From an uncultured Eubacteriales bacterium (GTDB lineage Bacteria > Bacillota > Clostridia > Oscillospirales > Acutalibacteraceae), in assembly GCA_934466515.1 (NCBI GenBank), contig CAKSLH010000006.1, forward strand, positions 18,660 through 82,659: a stretch of DNA of 64,000 nucleotides, read 5' to 3'. The notes below the pieces were generated by a model. That model had not been told where the DNA came from, searched no databases, and saw only the letters and a list, made by a program, of their open reading frames with translations. This document shows positions 8,697 through 17,446 of the stretch, one piece after another. The position numbers and the translations under genes were made by a program. Positions within the stretch are counted from its first letter, which is position 1. The number at the start of each line of letters is the position of its first letter.

Positions 8697-9635
8697 GTGA
8701 GCGCGTTTTTTAACAGTATAGTTACTCTTTGGAATCAAGTAATATATGCTATTTCAAATATCGGATTTTTCGATATTCTTGATATTTTAATTGTCGCTTA
8801 TGTTATTTACCGCGCAATCGGTTTTTTGCGTGAAACAAGAGCGGGTCAGCTTGTAAAAGGTATCGCTTTTCTTCTTTTCTTTTATGTCATTGCAAAGTGG
8901 TGGGATTTAGAGGTTGTAAGCTGGCTTCTTTCAATGGTATTTAATTCGCTGATTCTTTTTATTGCGATTATTTTCCAGCCTGAGCTTCGCAGAGTCCTTG
9001 AAAAGGTCGGACAGGGCGCTCTAAAGGGAAATACCCTTTTCAGCGAGGAAAAAGCCGAGGTCGCAAGGTGTATTGACTGTGTCGCAAAGGCGGCGGGAAG
9101 CATGCAGGACACTAAAACCGGTGCTCTTATCGTTTTCGAAAGACAGACTCAGCTCGGCGAGATTATAAATACAGGCACTGTTATTGACGCGGCGGCTTCT
9201 GTACAGCTTGTAAATAATATTTTCTATCCGAAATCGCCTTTGCATGACGGTGCGCTTATAATCAGAGAGGGTAAGCTTTATGCCGCAGGATGTATTTTAC
9301 CTCTTACGCAGAATTCGGAAATTCCGTCTGAGCTCGGAACGAGGCACAGAGCCGCAATCGGTATGACCGAAAATTCGGACGCGGTAGTTCTTGTGGTTTC
9401 CGAGGAAACGGGAATGATATCCATTGTAAAAAACGGTCAGATTCAGCGTGGCTATAATGCTGCTTCGGCTTATGCGGAGCTTAAACAGCTTATGATTGAT
9501 CCCGATTCCGATAAGACTGACAATACTGTAATTTCTGTTATAAAGCATATTACTCCGATTAAAAAATTCAGGAATTCCAAAAATTCGGCAAAGGAGGGCA
9601 AAAACAGTGATAGACACGAAAAAAATAAGAAATAA
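8697..9635 (+). CDS. cdaA: Diadenylate cyclase CdaA
   Basis: A membrane enzyme that makes the second messenger c-di-AMP from two ATP. Three hydrophobic N-terminal segments lie within about residues 20-95, followed by the DisA_N catalytic domain with DGA (residues 184-186, LHDGALI) and RHR (216-218, LGTRHRAAIG), the two signature motifs. It starts at GTG with a purine-rich ribosome binding site. At 312 residues it is longer than the usual roughly 275, owing to a charged, lysine-rich C-terminal tail. It overlaps the start of cdaR by 29 bases; the usual third partner glmM is not in the cluster. Confidence 0.96.
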   Translation: MSAFFNSIVTLWNQVIYAISNIGFFDILDILIVAYVIYRAIGFLRETRAGQLVKGIAFLLFFYVIAKWWDLEVVSWLLSMVFNSLILFIAIIFQPELRRVLEKVGQGALKGNTLFSEEKAEVARCIDCVAKAAGSMQDTKTGALIVFERQTQLGEIINTGTVIDAAASVQLVNNIFYPKSPLHDGALIIREGKLYAAGCILPLTQNSEIPSELGTRHRAAIGMTENSDAVVLVVSEETGMISIVKNGQIQRGYNAASAYAELKQLMIDPDSDKTDNTVISVIKHITPIKKFRNSKNSAKEGKNSDRHEKNKK

Positions 9636-10944
9636 TTTTGATTTGTTTTTAAAAAAGCTCTTTAAAAGCCGCAATTTTTCTATAATCATTTCATTGATTT
9701 TTGCTTTTGCCGCATGGCTTATCATTATGATAAACCGCAACCCGACAAGAGAGCAGACCTTTAATAATATTTCCGCAACAGTTTCAATAGACGATACCGT
9801 TGCAAGCGAAATGGGTCTCGGAATTGTTTCGGATGTAAGCAGTCAGAAATTTACCGTCGTTGTAAGCGGTCCTAATTACATTGTAAGCTCGCTCAGAACT
9901 TCCGATTTTATTCTGACGGCATCTGTAGCCGATGTCAATGCCGCAGGCACATTTAAGCTGAATGTTTTGCCTGCCACAAACAGCTCAAAAACAGGGTACA
10001 CCTTTACATCGGTTACTCCTTCTACCATAGATGTAACCTTTGATTATATCGACGAAAGAACATTTACAGTTGTTCCTAAGCTCGTCGGGGTTTCGGCGGC
10101 TTCGGGTCTTATTGCGGACACACCTGCTGTAAGCAATTCTCAGCAGAATACAATAAATATCAAGGGTCCTAGAAATGTTATGAACAAGATTTCAACGGTC
10201 GCCGCTTATGCAGAGGTAAATAAAACCCTTGACTCTACCCAGAGCTTTGACACCGATTTGGTGCTTTATGATGAAAACGATAAGATAATTTACAGATATA
10301 CTGCTGACGGCAGTATTCTGGACGGAGACGGAAATAAGGTTGAAAACAACTATCTTAACATTGAGTATTCAACAATAAAGGTTACTCAGCCTATTCTCAA
10401 AAAGGCGGTTCTTAATGTCGAGGCTTCGTTTAAGAATATGCCGTCGGGAATTGCGGGAGCGTTTGCTTATTCGGTAGACCATACGACGGCTACCGTAATC
10501 GGCACGCCTGATGTAATAGACGGTATGAAAAAAATATCTCTTTCGGAAATAAACTTCTTTGATATTTCAAAAACCAAAAACACCTTTGAGGTTTCGGCAG
10601 TTCTTCCAACGGGCGTAAGAATTGTTGATAATATCGAAAGCTTTACAGTTTCGGTTGATACCTCGGGATTTGTAGAAAAGGTATTTACGGTGACCGATAT
10701 CAGACCTAAGGGTCTTGCTTCAAATCTTAACAGCAGAATCGGTTCAACCGTTAAAAATGTCAAGATTTGCGGCCCTGCAAGCGTTATGAGAACGCTTACG
10801 GCAAATATGCTCTATGCGCAGATTGATTTGACTGATAAGGTTGCGGGGAATTATACGGTTGACGCAGTTATTAAATCAGACAGCTTAAACAATATCTGGC
10901 AGGTCGGCACTTATTCGGCTACCGTTACCGTCAGCGAAAAATAG
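9607..10944 (+). CDS. cdaR: CdaR, YbbR-domain regulator of CdaA
   Basis: A single N-terminal membrane anchor (IISLIFAFAAWLIIMI, about residues 28-43) is followed by four YbbR-type beta-rich repeats on the extracellular side. The architecture and position directly after cdaA identify CdaR, which binds and modulates the cyclase. The start is a GTG inside the end of cdaA with an AAGGAGGG ribosome binding site, so the pair is probably translationally coupled. The length of 445 residues is within the family range. Confidence 0.92.
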   Translation: MIDTKKIRNNFDLFLKKLFKSRNFSIIISLIFAFAAWLIIMINRNPTREQTFNNISATVSIDDTVASEMGLGIVSDVSSQKFTVVVSGPNYIVSSLRTSDFILTASVADVNAAGTFKLNVLPATNSSKTGYTFTSVTPSTIDVTFDYIDERTFTVVPKLVGVSAASGLIADTPAVSNSQQNTINIKGPRNVMNKISTVAAYAEVNKTLDSTQSFDTDLVLYDENDKIIYRYTADGSILDGDGNKVENNYLNIEYSTIKVTQPILKKAVLNVEASFKNMPSGIAGAFAYSVDHTTATVIGTPDVIDGMKKISLSEINFFDISKTKNTFEVSAVLPTGVRIVDNIESFTVSVDTSGFVEKVFTVTDIRPKGLASNLNSRIGSTVKNVKICGPASVMRTLTANMLYAQIDLTDKVAGNYTVDAVIKSDSLNNIWQVGTYSATVTVSEK

Positions 10945-10993
10945 TTTTCAATTGGTTTTGCCTCGCTGCATATTATGTAGCGAGGTGATATTT

Positions 10994-11335
10994 ATGATAA
11001 AAGGATTACTTATAGCACTGCTGTTTATTTTTGCGTCCTTAGGAATATGTGAATTCTTTCATGATATTAGGTCTTGCTTTTTGTCGGAAAAATCGGATAA
11101 TTCAAGATTTCTAATTATCATGCTGAAAAAGGGAACCGCAATAGAACAGCTAAGGTTTTCCTATGAGCAGTATCTTTGGAACGGTACAAGATATGCGGAT
11201 TGTATCATTGCAGTAAATTCCGACCTTGACGAGACGGAATATTTAAAATGCCTTGAATATGCGAGAAACAGGGATATTGTTATTGCTCCTAAGGAAATGG
11301 CAGAAAGAATAGTCGGCGAAATATCCTCGGTTTAG
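10994..11335 (+). CDS. Small membrane-anchored protein of unknown function
   Basis: A 113-residue protein with an N-terminal hydrophobic segment (LLIALLFIFASLGICEFF) and a soluble remainder with the sequence RYADCIIAVNSDLDETEYLKCLEYA. I do not recognise the family. The ATG at 10994 is chosen because a GAGGTGAT ribosome binding site lies 5-8 bases ahead; an upstream start at 10952 lacks one. It lies between cdaR and recD2 on the same strand, 24 bases ahead of recD2, so it is probably part of the same transcript. Confidence 0.6.
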   Translation: MIKGLLIALLFIFASLGICEFFHDIRSCFLSEKSDNSRFLIIMLKKGTAIEQLRFSYEQYLWNGTRYADCIIAVNSDLDETEYLKCLEYARNRDIVIAPKEMAERIVGEISSV

Positions 11336-11359
11336 CAAAAGAAGAAAGGAAGTGAAAAA

Positions 11360-13567
11360 ATGCCCGAAAATGCAGGCGGAAAAGAGAAAATAAGCGGAAT
11401 AATAGAAAGCATTACATATAAAAATGAGCAGAATGCCTATACCGTCGCGACCGTAAAATGCGGAAAAGAAAGAATAACAGCCGTCGGCTTTATGCCTTTC
11501 GCCGCAGGCGGAGATAAAGTTAATCTTTTCGGGCATTTCACCGTCCATCATTCTTACGGCGAGCAGTTCGCGGTGGATAATTTCGAAAGAGCCGTTCCCG
11601 AAAGCAGCGCAGCTATTTTAAGATATCTTTCTTCGGGAGCGATAAAGGGAATAGGTCCGGGGACTGCGTCAAAAATCGTGGAAAAATTCGGAGACAAAGC
11701 CCTACAGGTCCTTGAAAACAGTCCTGAGGATTTGTCTTCTATCCGAGGAATTTCAATGGAAAAGGCTTTAAGCTTCAGTGAAGAATATAAAAAACAATAC
11801 GGTGTTCAGGAGCTTGTTTTATTGCTTTCTCCTTACGGAATAGGAATAGAAAAATGCGCTAGGATTTTTAAAAGGCTGGGAAAAGATGCGGCGGAAAAAA
11901 TCAAAAGCAATCCTTATGTTTTATGCTCGGACGATTTTTCGGTATCCTTTGAAAAGGCGGAAGCGGTTTCAGCCGATTTAAGCCTTCCCGCTGACAACTC
12001 CGACAGAGTAAGTGCGGGAATAATATATGTGCTTAAAAGAAATCTTATGAACGGGCATACCTGCCTTCCCGCGGACAAGCTTTGTGCTGTCTCAAAGCGG
12101 CTTTTGGGCCTTAATGATGAAATAATCAATGACAGTCTGAATTCACTTAAAGAACAGCTTTCCTTGCTTTCTTATATAAAGGACGGACAGGAATTTATTG
12201 CTCTGCCAGAACAGTTTTATGCAGAGCAGTATATAAGCGCAAGAATGAAGGCAGTCGCGCAAAATCTTGATAAAAGCGTTTCGATAGACGACCTTGAAAT
12301 TGATTATGTTGAAAACAAGGTGGGTATAAAATTTGAGAGCATGCAAAGGCTTGCGATAAAGCAGACCTTTGAAAGCGGAATTCTTATTCTTACCGGCGGA
12401 CCGGGTACGGGAAAAACCACAACATTAAACGCAATAATTCAGCTTTTTGAAAACCGTGATGTTTCGATAGCTCTCGCCGCGCCCACGGGCAGAGCCGCAA
12501 AGAGAATGTCCGAGCTTACGGGAAGAGAAGCCAAAACCATTCACAGACTTTTAGAGGTTGAATGGGGAGCCGATGACGAACAGCGTTTTGCGAGAAACGA
12601 GAAAAATCCGCTTGACTGTGATGTTATAATTATAGATGAGGCTTCTATGATTGATTCCATACTTTTCAGCGCGCTTTTAAAAGCGCTGAAGCTTAAGTGC
12701 AGAATGGTAATTGTCGGGGACTCGGACCAGCTTCCGAGCGTATCGGCAGGAAATGTTTTAAATGACCTTTTAATGTCGGGACAGTTTGCCTCTATAAAGC
12801 TTAATAAGGTTTTCAGACAGGCACAGAAAAGTCTAATTGTTACAAATGCGCACGCTATTATAAATAACAGCGAGCCTGATCTTAATTCTAAAGAGGGAGA
12901 TTTTTTCTTTCTCGAAAGAAAAAGCGAAAATTCCGTGTGCAATACGGTTCTTGAGCTTGCGGATTTAAGACTTCCCAAGGCTTATGGATTTGACCCGATT
13001 AAGGATATTCAGGTTCTTTGCCCTTCAAGAATGCTTGACTGCGGTTGCGTTAATCTCAATAATCTTTTGCAGACCGTTTTAAACCCCGAAGAAAGCAAAA
13101 GAACTCAGCTTTCGTATAAAGGAATTTATTTCCGAACGGGCGATAAGGTAATGCAGATAAAGAATAATTATGATATAATATGGAAAAAGCAGGACGGCGA
13201 GACGGGAAGCGGTGTGTTTAACGGCGATATCGGGCTTATAACAGATGTTGATGTAAGAGCGGGAATAATAACCGTTTTGTTCGACGATAAAACCGTTACA
13301 TATTTTAAAGAACAGCTGGACGAAGTTGAGCTTGCTTATGCCGTTACTGTTCATAAAAGTCAGGGCAGCGAATTCGACTGCGTTATTTTGCCGCTGTTTG
13401 ATATTCCCGAAAAGCTTAAATACAGAAATCTTTTATATACAGCCATTACAAGGGCAAAAAAACTGCTTGTAATAGTAGGTAAAAAGCAGATATTTATTCA
13501 GATGGCTGAAAATAACAGAAAAACTTTAAGATATACGCTTTTAAAGGATCTGTTGTGTGATGAATAG
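11360..13567 (+). CDS. recD2: RecD2-type ATP-dependent DNA helicase
   Basis: A superfamily 1B helicase of 735 residues that acts in DNA repair without RecBC. The N-terminal OB-like and helix-hairpin-helix region includes LRYLSSGAIKGIGPGTASKIVEKFG, characteristic of RecD2. The motor carries Walker A GGPGTGKTTT (about residue 344), Walker B VIIIDEASMID, and motifs near VTVHKSQGSEFDCVILP and YTAITRAKKLLVIVG at the C-terminus. The last 11 bases overlap the start of comFC, indicating coupled translation. Confidence 0.95.
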   Translation: MPENAGGKEKISGIIESITYKNEQNAYTVATVKCGKERITAVGFMPFAAGGDKVNLFGHFTVHHSYGEQFAVDNFERAVPESSAAILRYLSSGAIKGIGPGTASKIVEKFGDKALQVLENSPEDLSSIRGISMEKALSFSEEYKKQYGVQELVLLLSPYGIGIEKCARIFKRLGKDAAEKIKSNPYVLCSDDFSVSFEKAEAVSADLSLPADNSDRVSAGIIYVLKRNLMNGHTCLPADKLCAVSKRLLGLNDEIINDSLNSLKEQLSLLSYIKDGQEFIALPEQFYAEQYISARMKAVAQNLDKSVSIDDLEIDYVENKVGIKFESMQRLAIKQTFESGILILTGGPGTGKTTTLNAIIQLFENRDVSIALAAPTGRAAKRMSELTGREAKTIHRLLEVEWGADDEQRFARNEKNPLDCDVIIIDEASMIDSILFSALLKALKLKCRMVIVGDSDQLPSVSAGNVLNDLLMSGQFASIKLNKVFRQAQKSLIVTNAHAIINNSEPDLNSKEGDFFFLERKSENSVCNTVLELADLRLPKAYGFDPIKDIQVLCPSRMLDCGCVNLNNLLQTVLNPEESKRTQLSYKGIYFRTGDKVMQIKNNYDIIWKKQDGETGSGVFNGDIGLITDVDVRAGIITVLFDDKTVTYFKEQLDEVELAYAVTVHKSQGSEFDCVILPLFDIPEKLKYRNLLYTAITRAKKLLVIVGKKQIFIQMAENNRKTLRYTLLKDLLCDE

Positions 13568-14270
13568 GCTGATAAAAAGTCTCGGAAATGAAATTTTATC
13601 CGCCGTGTTTCCTTATAAATGCTTATCCTGCGGTGATATAATTGAGGACAGAGGATTTTGCAAGACCTGCATGAAAGAGCTTAAAAGAATCGACTTTAAA
13701 AAGCGCTGTAAGAAATGCGGAAGAGAAAAGGACTGCTGTATTTGCGGTTACAGGGTCTTCAGGTTTGAATCCTTGGTTTCACTTTATGAAAACTGCGGTG
13801 CCGCTAAGAATGCCTACTATAATTATAAATTCGGCGGCAAGGTTCATTACGCGGTGTTTTTCGCCGAACAGCTGGCGGAGGCTGTAGGTCATGAATATTT
13901 AGGAATTGATTTTGAGTTTCTGACTTATGTTCCGAGCTCAAAATTCAGCAAATTCAAGCGCGGGTTTGACCACAGCAGGGAAATCGCATTAAGGCTTTCT
14001 AAATTTACGGGAATTCCTTTAAGAGAAATTCTTGTCTGTAAACCGTTCAGGCGTTCTCAGCATAGAAGCAACGCCGAAATGAGACTTAAAAATGTTAAGA
14101 ATAAGTATTATGCTCAGGATAAAATTTCCGGCGGAAATGTTCTCTTGTTCGATGATATCGCGACAACCGGAGCAACCTTGGACGAATGTGCAAAACAGCT
14201 TCTTATCGCAGGTGCGGACAGGGTATACTGTATTTCCGTTTTACAAAGTGTGCATAAAAAGGGTGATTAA
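13557..14270 (+). CDS. comFC: ComFC-like phosphoribosyltransferase-fold protein
   Basis: A 237-residue protein with an N-terminal zinc-binding region (CLSCGDIIEDRGFCKTCMKEL and CKKCGREKDCCICG) and a C-terminal phosphoribosyltransferase fold with the PRPP-loop LLFDDIATTGATLDEC. This is the ComFC/GntX family, involved in DNA uptake during natural transformation, probably in the cytoplasm. dprA a few kilobases downstream, also a competence-related gene, is consistent but not proof of competence. It overlaps recD2 and is directly followed by mreB. Confidence 0.88.
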   Translation: MMNRLIKSLGNEILSAVFPYKCLSCGDIIEDRGFCKTCMKELKRIDFKKRCKKCGREKDCCICGYRVFRFESLVSLYENCGAAKNAYYNYKFGGKVHYAVFFAEQLAEAVGHEYLGIDFEFLTYVPSSKFSKFKRGFDHSREIALRLSKFTGIPLREILVCKPFRRSQHRSNAEMRLKNVKNKYYAQDKISGGNVLLFDDIATTGATLDECAKQLLIAGADRVYCISVLQSVHKKGD

Positions 14271-15293
14271 ATGGCAACAGAAATCGGAATAGATTTGGGA
14301 ACTTCAAAAACCGTTATTTTTTCAAGCTCGAGAATTGTTCTTGAACAGCCGAGCATAGTCACGGTTGACAGCGAAACATGGGATCCTATTTATTACGGGG
14401 AAAAAGCAAAAAAGACTTTGGGAAGAACGCCCGACAGCATGATATGCGTTTCTCCGATAGAGCATGGGGTCATAGCGGATTACGATATAACCGAGCTTAT
14501 GCTTAAGGAATATATGCACAGGGCTTTCGGAAATAAAATAGTAAGACCGCAGATTATTGCTTCCTTGCCTGCAGGGCTTACAGAGCTTCAGCACCATTCG
14601 CTTGCGAATGTTGTTGAATCGGGAGGCGGAAGAAATATTTCTGTAATTGAGGGTCCGCTGGCAATTGCGTTCGGACTGGGAATTGATTTTTCTAAGGCTC
14701 ACGGTACATTTATAGTCGATATAGGCGCGGGAACTACCGATATAGCCGTTATTTCCATGGGCGGAATATCTATTTGCGACTCCTTTAAGACCGCTTCTTT
14801 GAACTTTGATTCACAGATCATAAGATATATAAGAAGAGAATATAATATTGAAATAGGACCGCTTATGGCTGAAAGTATTAAGAAAACTATAGGTACGGTT
14901 GTCGACAGAACTATTGATATAGCGATGGTTGCAAAGGGCAGAAATCTTTATACCGGACTTCCCGAAAGCTTCGAAATTTCCTCTGCCGAGGTGTTCGAGG
15001 CTGTAAAGGAGCCTGCTGTTATGATCTGCGAGGCTATCCGTTCGGTGCTTTCAAAAACCGACCCCGACTTGGTTGCCGATATCAATCAGGACGGACTGTA
15101 TCTTACAGGCGGAGGAAGTCTTATTTACGGAATGGATAAGCTCATAGCCGATTATACCGGAACGGCGGTGCATAAGCTTGAAGATCCGACCCACAGTGTA
15201 ATAAAGGGCACGGCTTATGCGCTTAAAAATCCCCAGATGCTTAAAAATGTCAATTATCAGCTGCGCTCGATAAAAGAACTGACGGTTGAATAA
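14271..15293 (+). CDS. mreB: MreB-family rod-shape-determining actin homologue
   Basis: A bacterial actin of 340 residues that assembles under the membrane and guides cell-wall synthesis. Actin-fold signatures are the phosphate-1 loop EIGIDLGTSKTVIF at the N-terminus, phosphate-2 FIVDIGAGTTDIAVIS, and the adenosine-binding LYLTGGGSLIYGMDKL near residue 275. Its ATG follows the comFC stop immediately, without a gap. It is not accompanied by mreC or mreD, so it may be a paralogue (Mbl/MreBH-like) rather than the main MreB; the sequence alone does not settle this. Confidence 0.88.
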   Translation: MATEIGIDLGTSKTVIFSSSRIVLEQPSIVTVDSETWDPIYYGEKAKKTLGRTPDSMICVSPIEHGVIADYDITELMLKEYMHRAFGNKIVRPQIIASLPAGLTELQHHSLANVVESGGGRNISVIEGPLAIAFGLGIDFSKAHGTFIVDIGAGTTDIAVISMGGISICDSFKTASLNFDSQIIRYIRREYNIEIGPLMAESIKKTIGTVVDRTIDIAMVAKGRNLYTGLPESFEISSAEVFEAVKEPAVMICEAIRSVLSKTDPDLVADINQDGLYLTGGGSLIYGMDKLIADYTGTAVHKLEDPTHSVIKGTAYALKNPQMLKNVNYQLRSIKELTVE

Positions 15294-15301
15294 AAAAGGT
15301 A

Positions 15302-15329
15302 TTGACAAATAAAAAATTTATGTTATAAT
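15302..15329 (+). promoter_or_regulatory. Promoter of infC-rpmI-rplT
   Basis: Perfect TTGACA (15302-15307) and TATAAT (15324-15329) are separated by 16 bases, with TG one base ahead of the -10. It is among the strongest promoters in the window by sequence, as expected for ribosomal genes. Confidence 0.85.
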
Positions 15330-15335
15330 ATTTAG

Positions 15336-15483
15336 GACAATGAAGCAGAATGTACTTGTGTTCTCACCTTGAGGTAATTAAATCTCGGGTTAATATTATT
15401 GATTTTTTTATTGATAATTAAAAGACGCAGGTATTGTTATGCTTGCGTCTTATTATTTTACTTATTGTTGGAGGTGCTTTACA
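15336..15483 (+). ncRNA. L20-type autoregulatory leader of infC-rpmI-rplT, with terminator hairpin
   Basis: About 150 bases of leader precede infC. It contains GTGTTCTCACC and TTGAGGT segments typical of the ribosomal protein L20 leader and, towards its end, a hairpin AAGACGCA (15422-15429) / TGCGTCTT (15444-15451) followed by a T-rich stretch. In the known L20 leader, L20 binding promotes premature termination of the operon. Identification rests on position, remembered motif and the hairpin, not on a covariance search. Confidence 0.75.
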
Positions 15484-16002
15484 ATCAGCAGCAAAGAATT
15501 AGCTATCAACGAAGGAATTAAATTCAAGGAAGTAAGAGTAATTGATTCACAGGGCGGTCAGCTCGGTATTTTGCCGATTGACAAGGCTTTGGAAGCAGCT
15601 TATCAGAAAGATCTCGATCTTGTAGCAATTTCGCCTAACGCCAATCCGCCTGTCTGCAAAATTATGGACTACGGAAAGTACAGATTTGAGCAGGCTAAGC
15701 GTGAAAAAGAGGCAAGGAAAAATCAGAAGACCGTAGAAATCAAGGAGATTCGTTTGGGTCTCAGCATTGATAAGCACGATTTCGAAACAAAAGGAAATCA
15801 TGCGATAGGTTTTTTGAAGAGCGGAAACAAGGTTAAGGTTTCTATAAGATTTCGCGGAAGAGAAATGGGTCACCCTGAAATCGGTACCGATATTATGAAT
15901 CAGTTTGCGGAGTACTGCTCGGAATTTTCATCAGTTGAGAAACCGGCTAAGCTTGAAGGAAGAAACATGCTGATGTTTTTGGCACCGAAATCGGGTAAAT
16001 AA
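15484..16002 (+). CDS. infC: Translation initiation factor IF-3 (apparent AUC start codon)
   Basis: IF-3 binds the 30S subunit and rejects non-canonical start codons. The protein has the N-terminal ELAINEGIKFKEVRVIDSQG domain, the lysine-rich linker, and the C-terminal domain with KVSIRFRGREMGHPEIG. No ATG, GTG or TTG sits behind the strong GGAGGTG ribosome binding site at 15470-15476; the codon at the correct spacing (7 bases) is ATC at 15484. infC is known to use AUU in E. coli and Bacillus as an autoregulatory device, so an AUC start is the likeliest reading. It gives 172 residues, the normal length. An in-frame ATG at 15439 lies in the terminator stem without a ribosome binding site. Confidence 0.93.
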   Translation: MSSKELAINEGIKFKEVRVIDSQGGQLGILPIDKALEAAYQKDLDLVAISPNANPPVCKIMDYGKYRFEQAKREKEARKNQKTVEIKEIRLGLSIDKHDFETKGNHAIGFLKSGNKVKVSIRFRGREMGHPEIGTDIMNQFAEYCSEFSSVEKPAKLEGRNMLMFLAPKSGK

Positions 16003-16018
16003 ATTGGAGGAATTATAA

Positions 16019-16216
16019 ATGCCTAAGATCAAAACACACAGTGGCGCAAAAAAGCGTTTTAAGCTCACAAAGACCGGCAAGGTTAAGCGTGCGCATGCTT
16101 TCAAGTCACACATCCTTAACAAGAAGACAACAAAGCGTAAGAGAAATCTTCGCAAGGTAGTTTGTGCCGATGTAACGAATGTTGCAAAGGTCAAGAAAAT
16201 GATCCCTTATAAGTAA
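16019..16216 (+). CDS. rpmI: 50S ribosomal protein L35
   Basis: A very basic 65-residue protein, MPKIKTHSGAKKRFKLTKTG at the start, the standard L35 signature. It follows infC by 16 bases with a GGAGG ribosome binding site and precedes rplT, the conserved infC-rpmI-rplT order. Confidence 0.98.
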   Translation: MPKIKTHSGAKKRFKLTKTGKVKRAHAFKSHILNKKTTKRKRNLRKVVCADVTNVAKVKKMIPYK

Positions 16217-16248
16217 GAGATTGAGAATAGTATCGGAGGTTACTTGAA

Positions 16249-16608
16249 ATGGCTCGTGTAAAAGGTGCGCTTGCAACACGCAAAAGAAGAAAAAAGACAT
16301 TAAAGCTTGCGAAAGGCTATTTTGGCGCTAAATCCAAGCTTTTTAAAACAGCTAAAGAAGCTGTAATGAAATCAGGCAACTATGCCTATATCGGCCGCAG
16401 ACAGAAGAAACGCGATTTCCGCCGTCTTTGGATTACCCGTATATCGGCTGCCGCTAAGCTTAACGGTATGAATTATTCTACTTTTATGAACGGTCTTAAT
16501 AAGGCTAAGGTAGATATCAACCGTAAAATGCTCGCTGATATCGCTGTAAACGATCCTGCAGGATTTGCTACACTCGTTAAAACAGCTGAAAAAGCGCTTT
16601 CAAAATAA
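16249..16608 (+). CDS. rplT: 50S ribosomal protein L20
   Basis: A basic 119-residue protein starting MARVKGALATRKRRKKTLKL, with the conserved RRQKKRDFRRLWITRI segment. L20 is a primary assembly protein of the large subunit and, in related bacteria, the repressor that acts on the leader of this operon. A strong terminator follows. Confidence 0.98.
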   Translation: MARVKGALATRKRRKKTLKLAKGYFGAKSKLFKTAKEAVMKSGNYAYIGRRQKKRDFRRLWITRISAAAKLNGMNYSTFMNGLNKAKVDINRKMLADIAVNDPAGFATLVKTAEKALSK

Positions 16609-16615
16609 TTTTTAT

Positions 16616-16655
16616 CGCCCGATAAGCTTGCTTTCGGGCGAATTTTGATTTTTTT
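16616..16655 (+). terminator. Terminator after rplT
   Basis: CGCCCGA (16616-16622) pairs with TCGGGCG (16634-16640), followed by AATTTTGATTTTTTT. Confidence 0.85.
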
Positions 16656-16670
16656 GAGAGGCTTGATTTT

Positions 16671-17444
16671 ATGAATTACGATATTATAACCGCAAAATCC
16701 AATCCTGCGGCAAAGCTGATTTCCGCCTTGCAAAGCTCCTCTAAGGAGAGAAAAAAGCAAAATCAGTTTGTGCTAGAGGGTCTCAGACTTTGTGATGACG
16801 CATATTTAAACGGAATAAAATTCAATATGCTTGTTTTAACTCAAGGTATGCTTGAAAAGCATTCTGAGAATATAAAAAAATATATTGAAAGCGCAAGCCG
16901 AGTTTATATTTTTTCCGAGGAACTGTTTTTGAAAATTTCGGATACTAAATCTCCGCAGGGCATAATTGCGGTAGCCGATTATCCGAAGGAAAAGGAATTT
17001 ACAGACAAATCCGGAAAATATATTGCGCTTGAAAATATTCAGGACCCGTCAAATTTAGGAGCGATTGCAAGAACCGCGGAAGCCTTAGGGGCTTCGGGAA
17101 TGATAGTATGCGGCGGATGCGACCCGCTTTCTCCTAAGGTGCTTCGTTCTTCAATGGGAACGGTTTTAAGGCTTCCCTTGTTTTTGACAGACGATGTTAC
17201 GGATTTTATAAAAAATCACGGACTCAGAGCTTTCGCTGCTGTTCCAGACGAAACAGCAGAGCCGATAAACGGTATTTGCTTTAAAGGCGGAGATGCGGTT
17301 CTTATAGGAAACGAGGCAAACGGACTGTCTGAAAATGCAATAAATTTTGCTTATAAAAAAATAACTATACCGATGAAAGGCAGGGCAGAATCCCTTAATG
17401 CCGCGGCGGCAGCTGCAATCGCATTATGGGAATTGGTAAAATAG
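16671..17444 (+). CDS. SpoU/TrmH-family RNA 2'-O-methyltransferase
   Basis: A 257-residue SPOUT methyltransferase that transfers a methyl group from S-adenosylmethionine to a ribose in rRNA or tRNA. The N-terminal substrate-binding domain (SSKERKKQNQFVLEGLRLC) is followed by the knotted catalytic domain with ALENIQDPSNLGAIARTAEALG, LRSSMGTVLRLPLF, LIGNEANGLSENAI and IPMKGRAESLNAAAAAAIALWE, the three SpoU motifs. It sits next to rplT and dprA, so an rRNA target is plausible, but the exact nucleotide cannot be deduced. Confidence 0.9.
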   Translation: MNYDIITAKSNPAAKLISALQSSSKERKKQNQFVLEGLRLCDDAYLNGIKFNMLVLTQGMLEKHSENIKKYIESASRVYIFSEELFLKISDTKSPQGIIAVADYPKEKEFTDKSGKYIALENIQDPSNLGAIARTAEALGASGMIVCGGCDPLSPKVLRSSMGTVLRLPLFLTDDVTDFIKNHGLRAFAAVPDETAEPINGICFKGGDAVLIGNEANGLSENAINFAYKKITIPMKGRAESLNAAAAAAIALWELVK

Positions 17445-17446
17445 TT

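Noticed and set aside
15439..15483. Upstream ATG start for IF-3 that would add LASYYFTYCWRCF
   Set aside because: It lies in the terminator stem, has no ribosome binding site, and the extra residues are unlike IF-3; the ATC at 15484 is placed correctly behind GGAGGTG.
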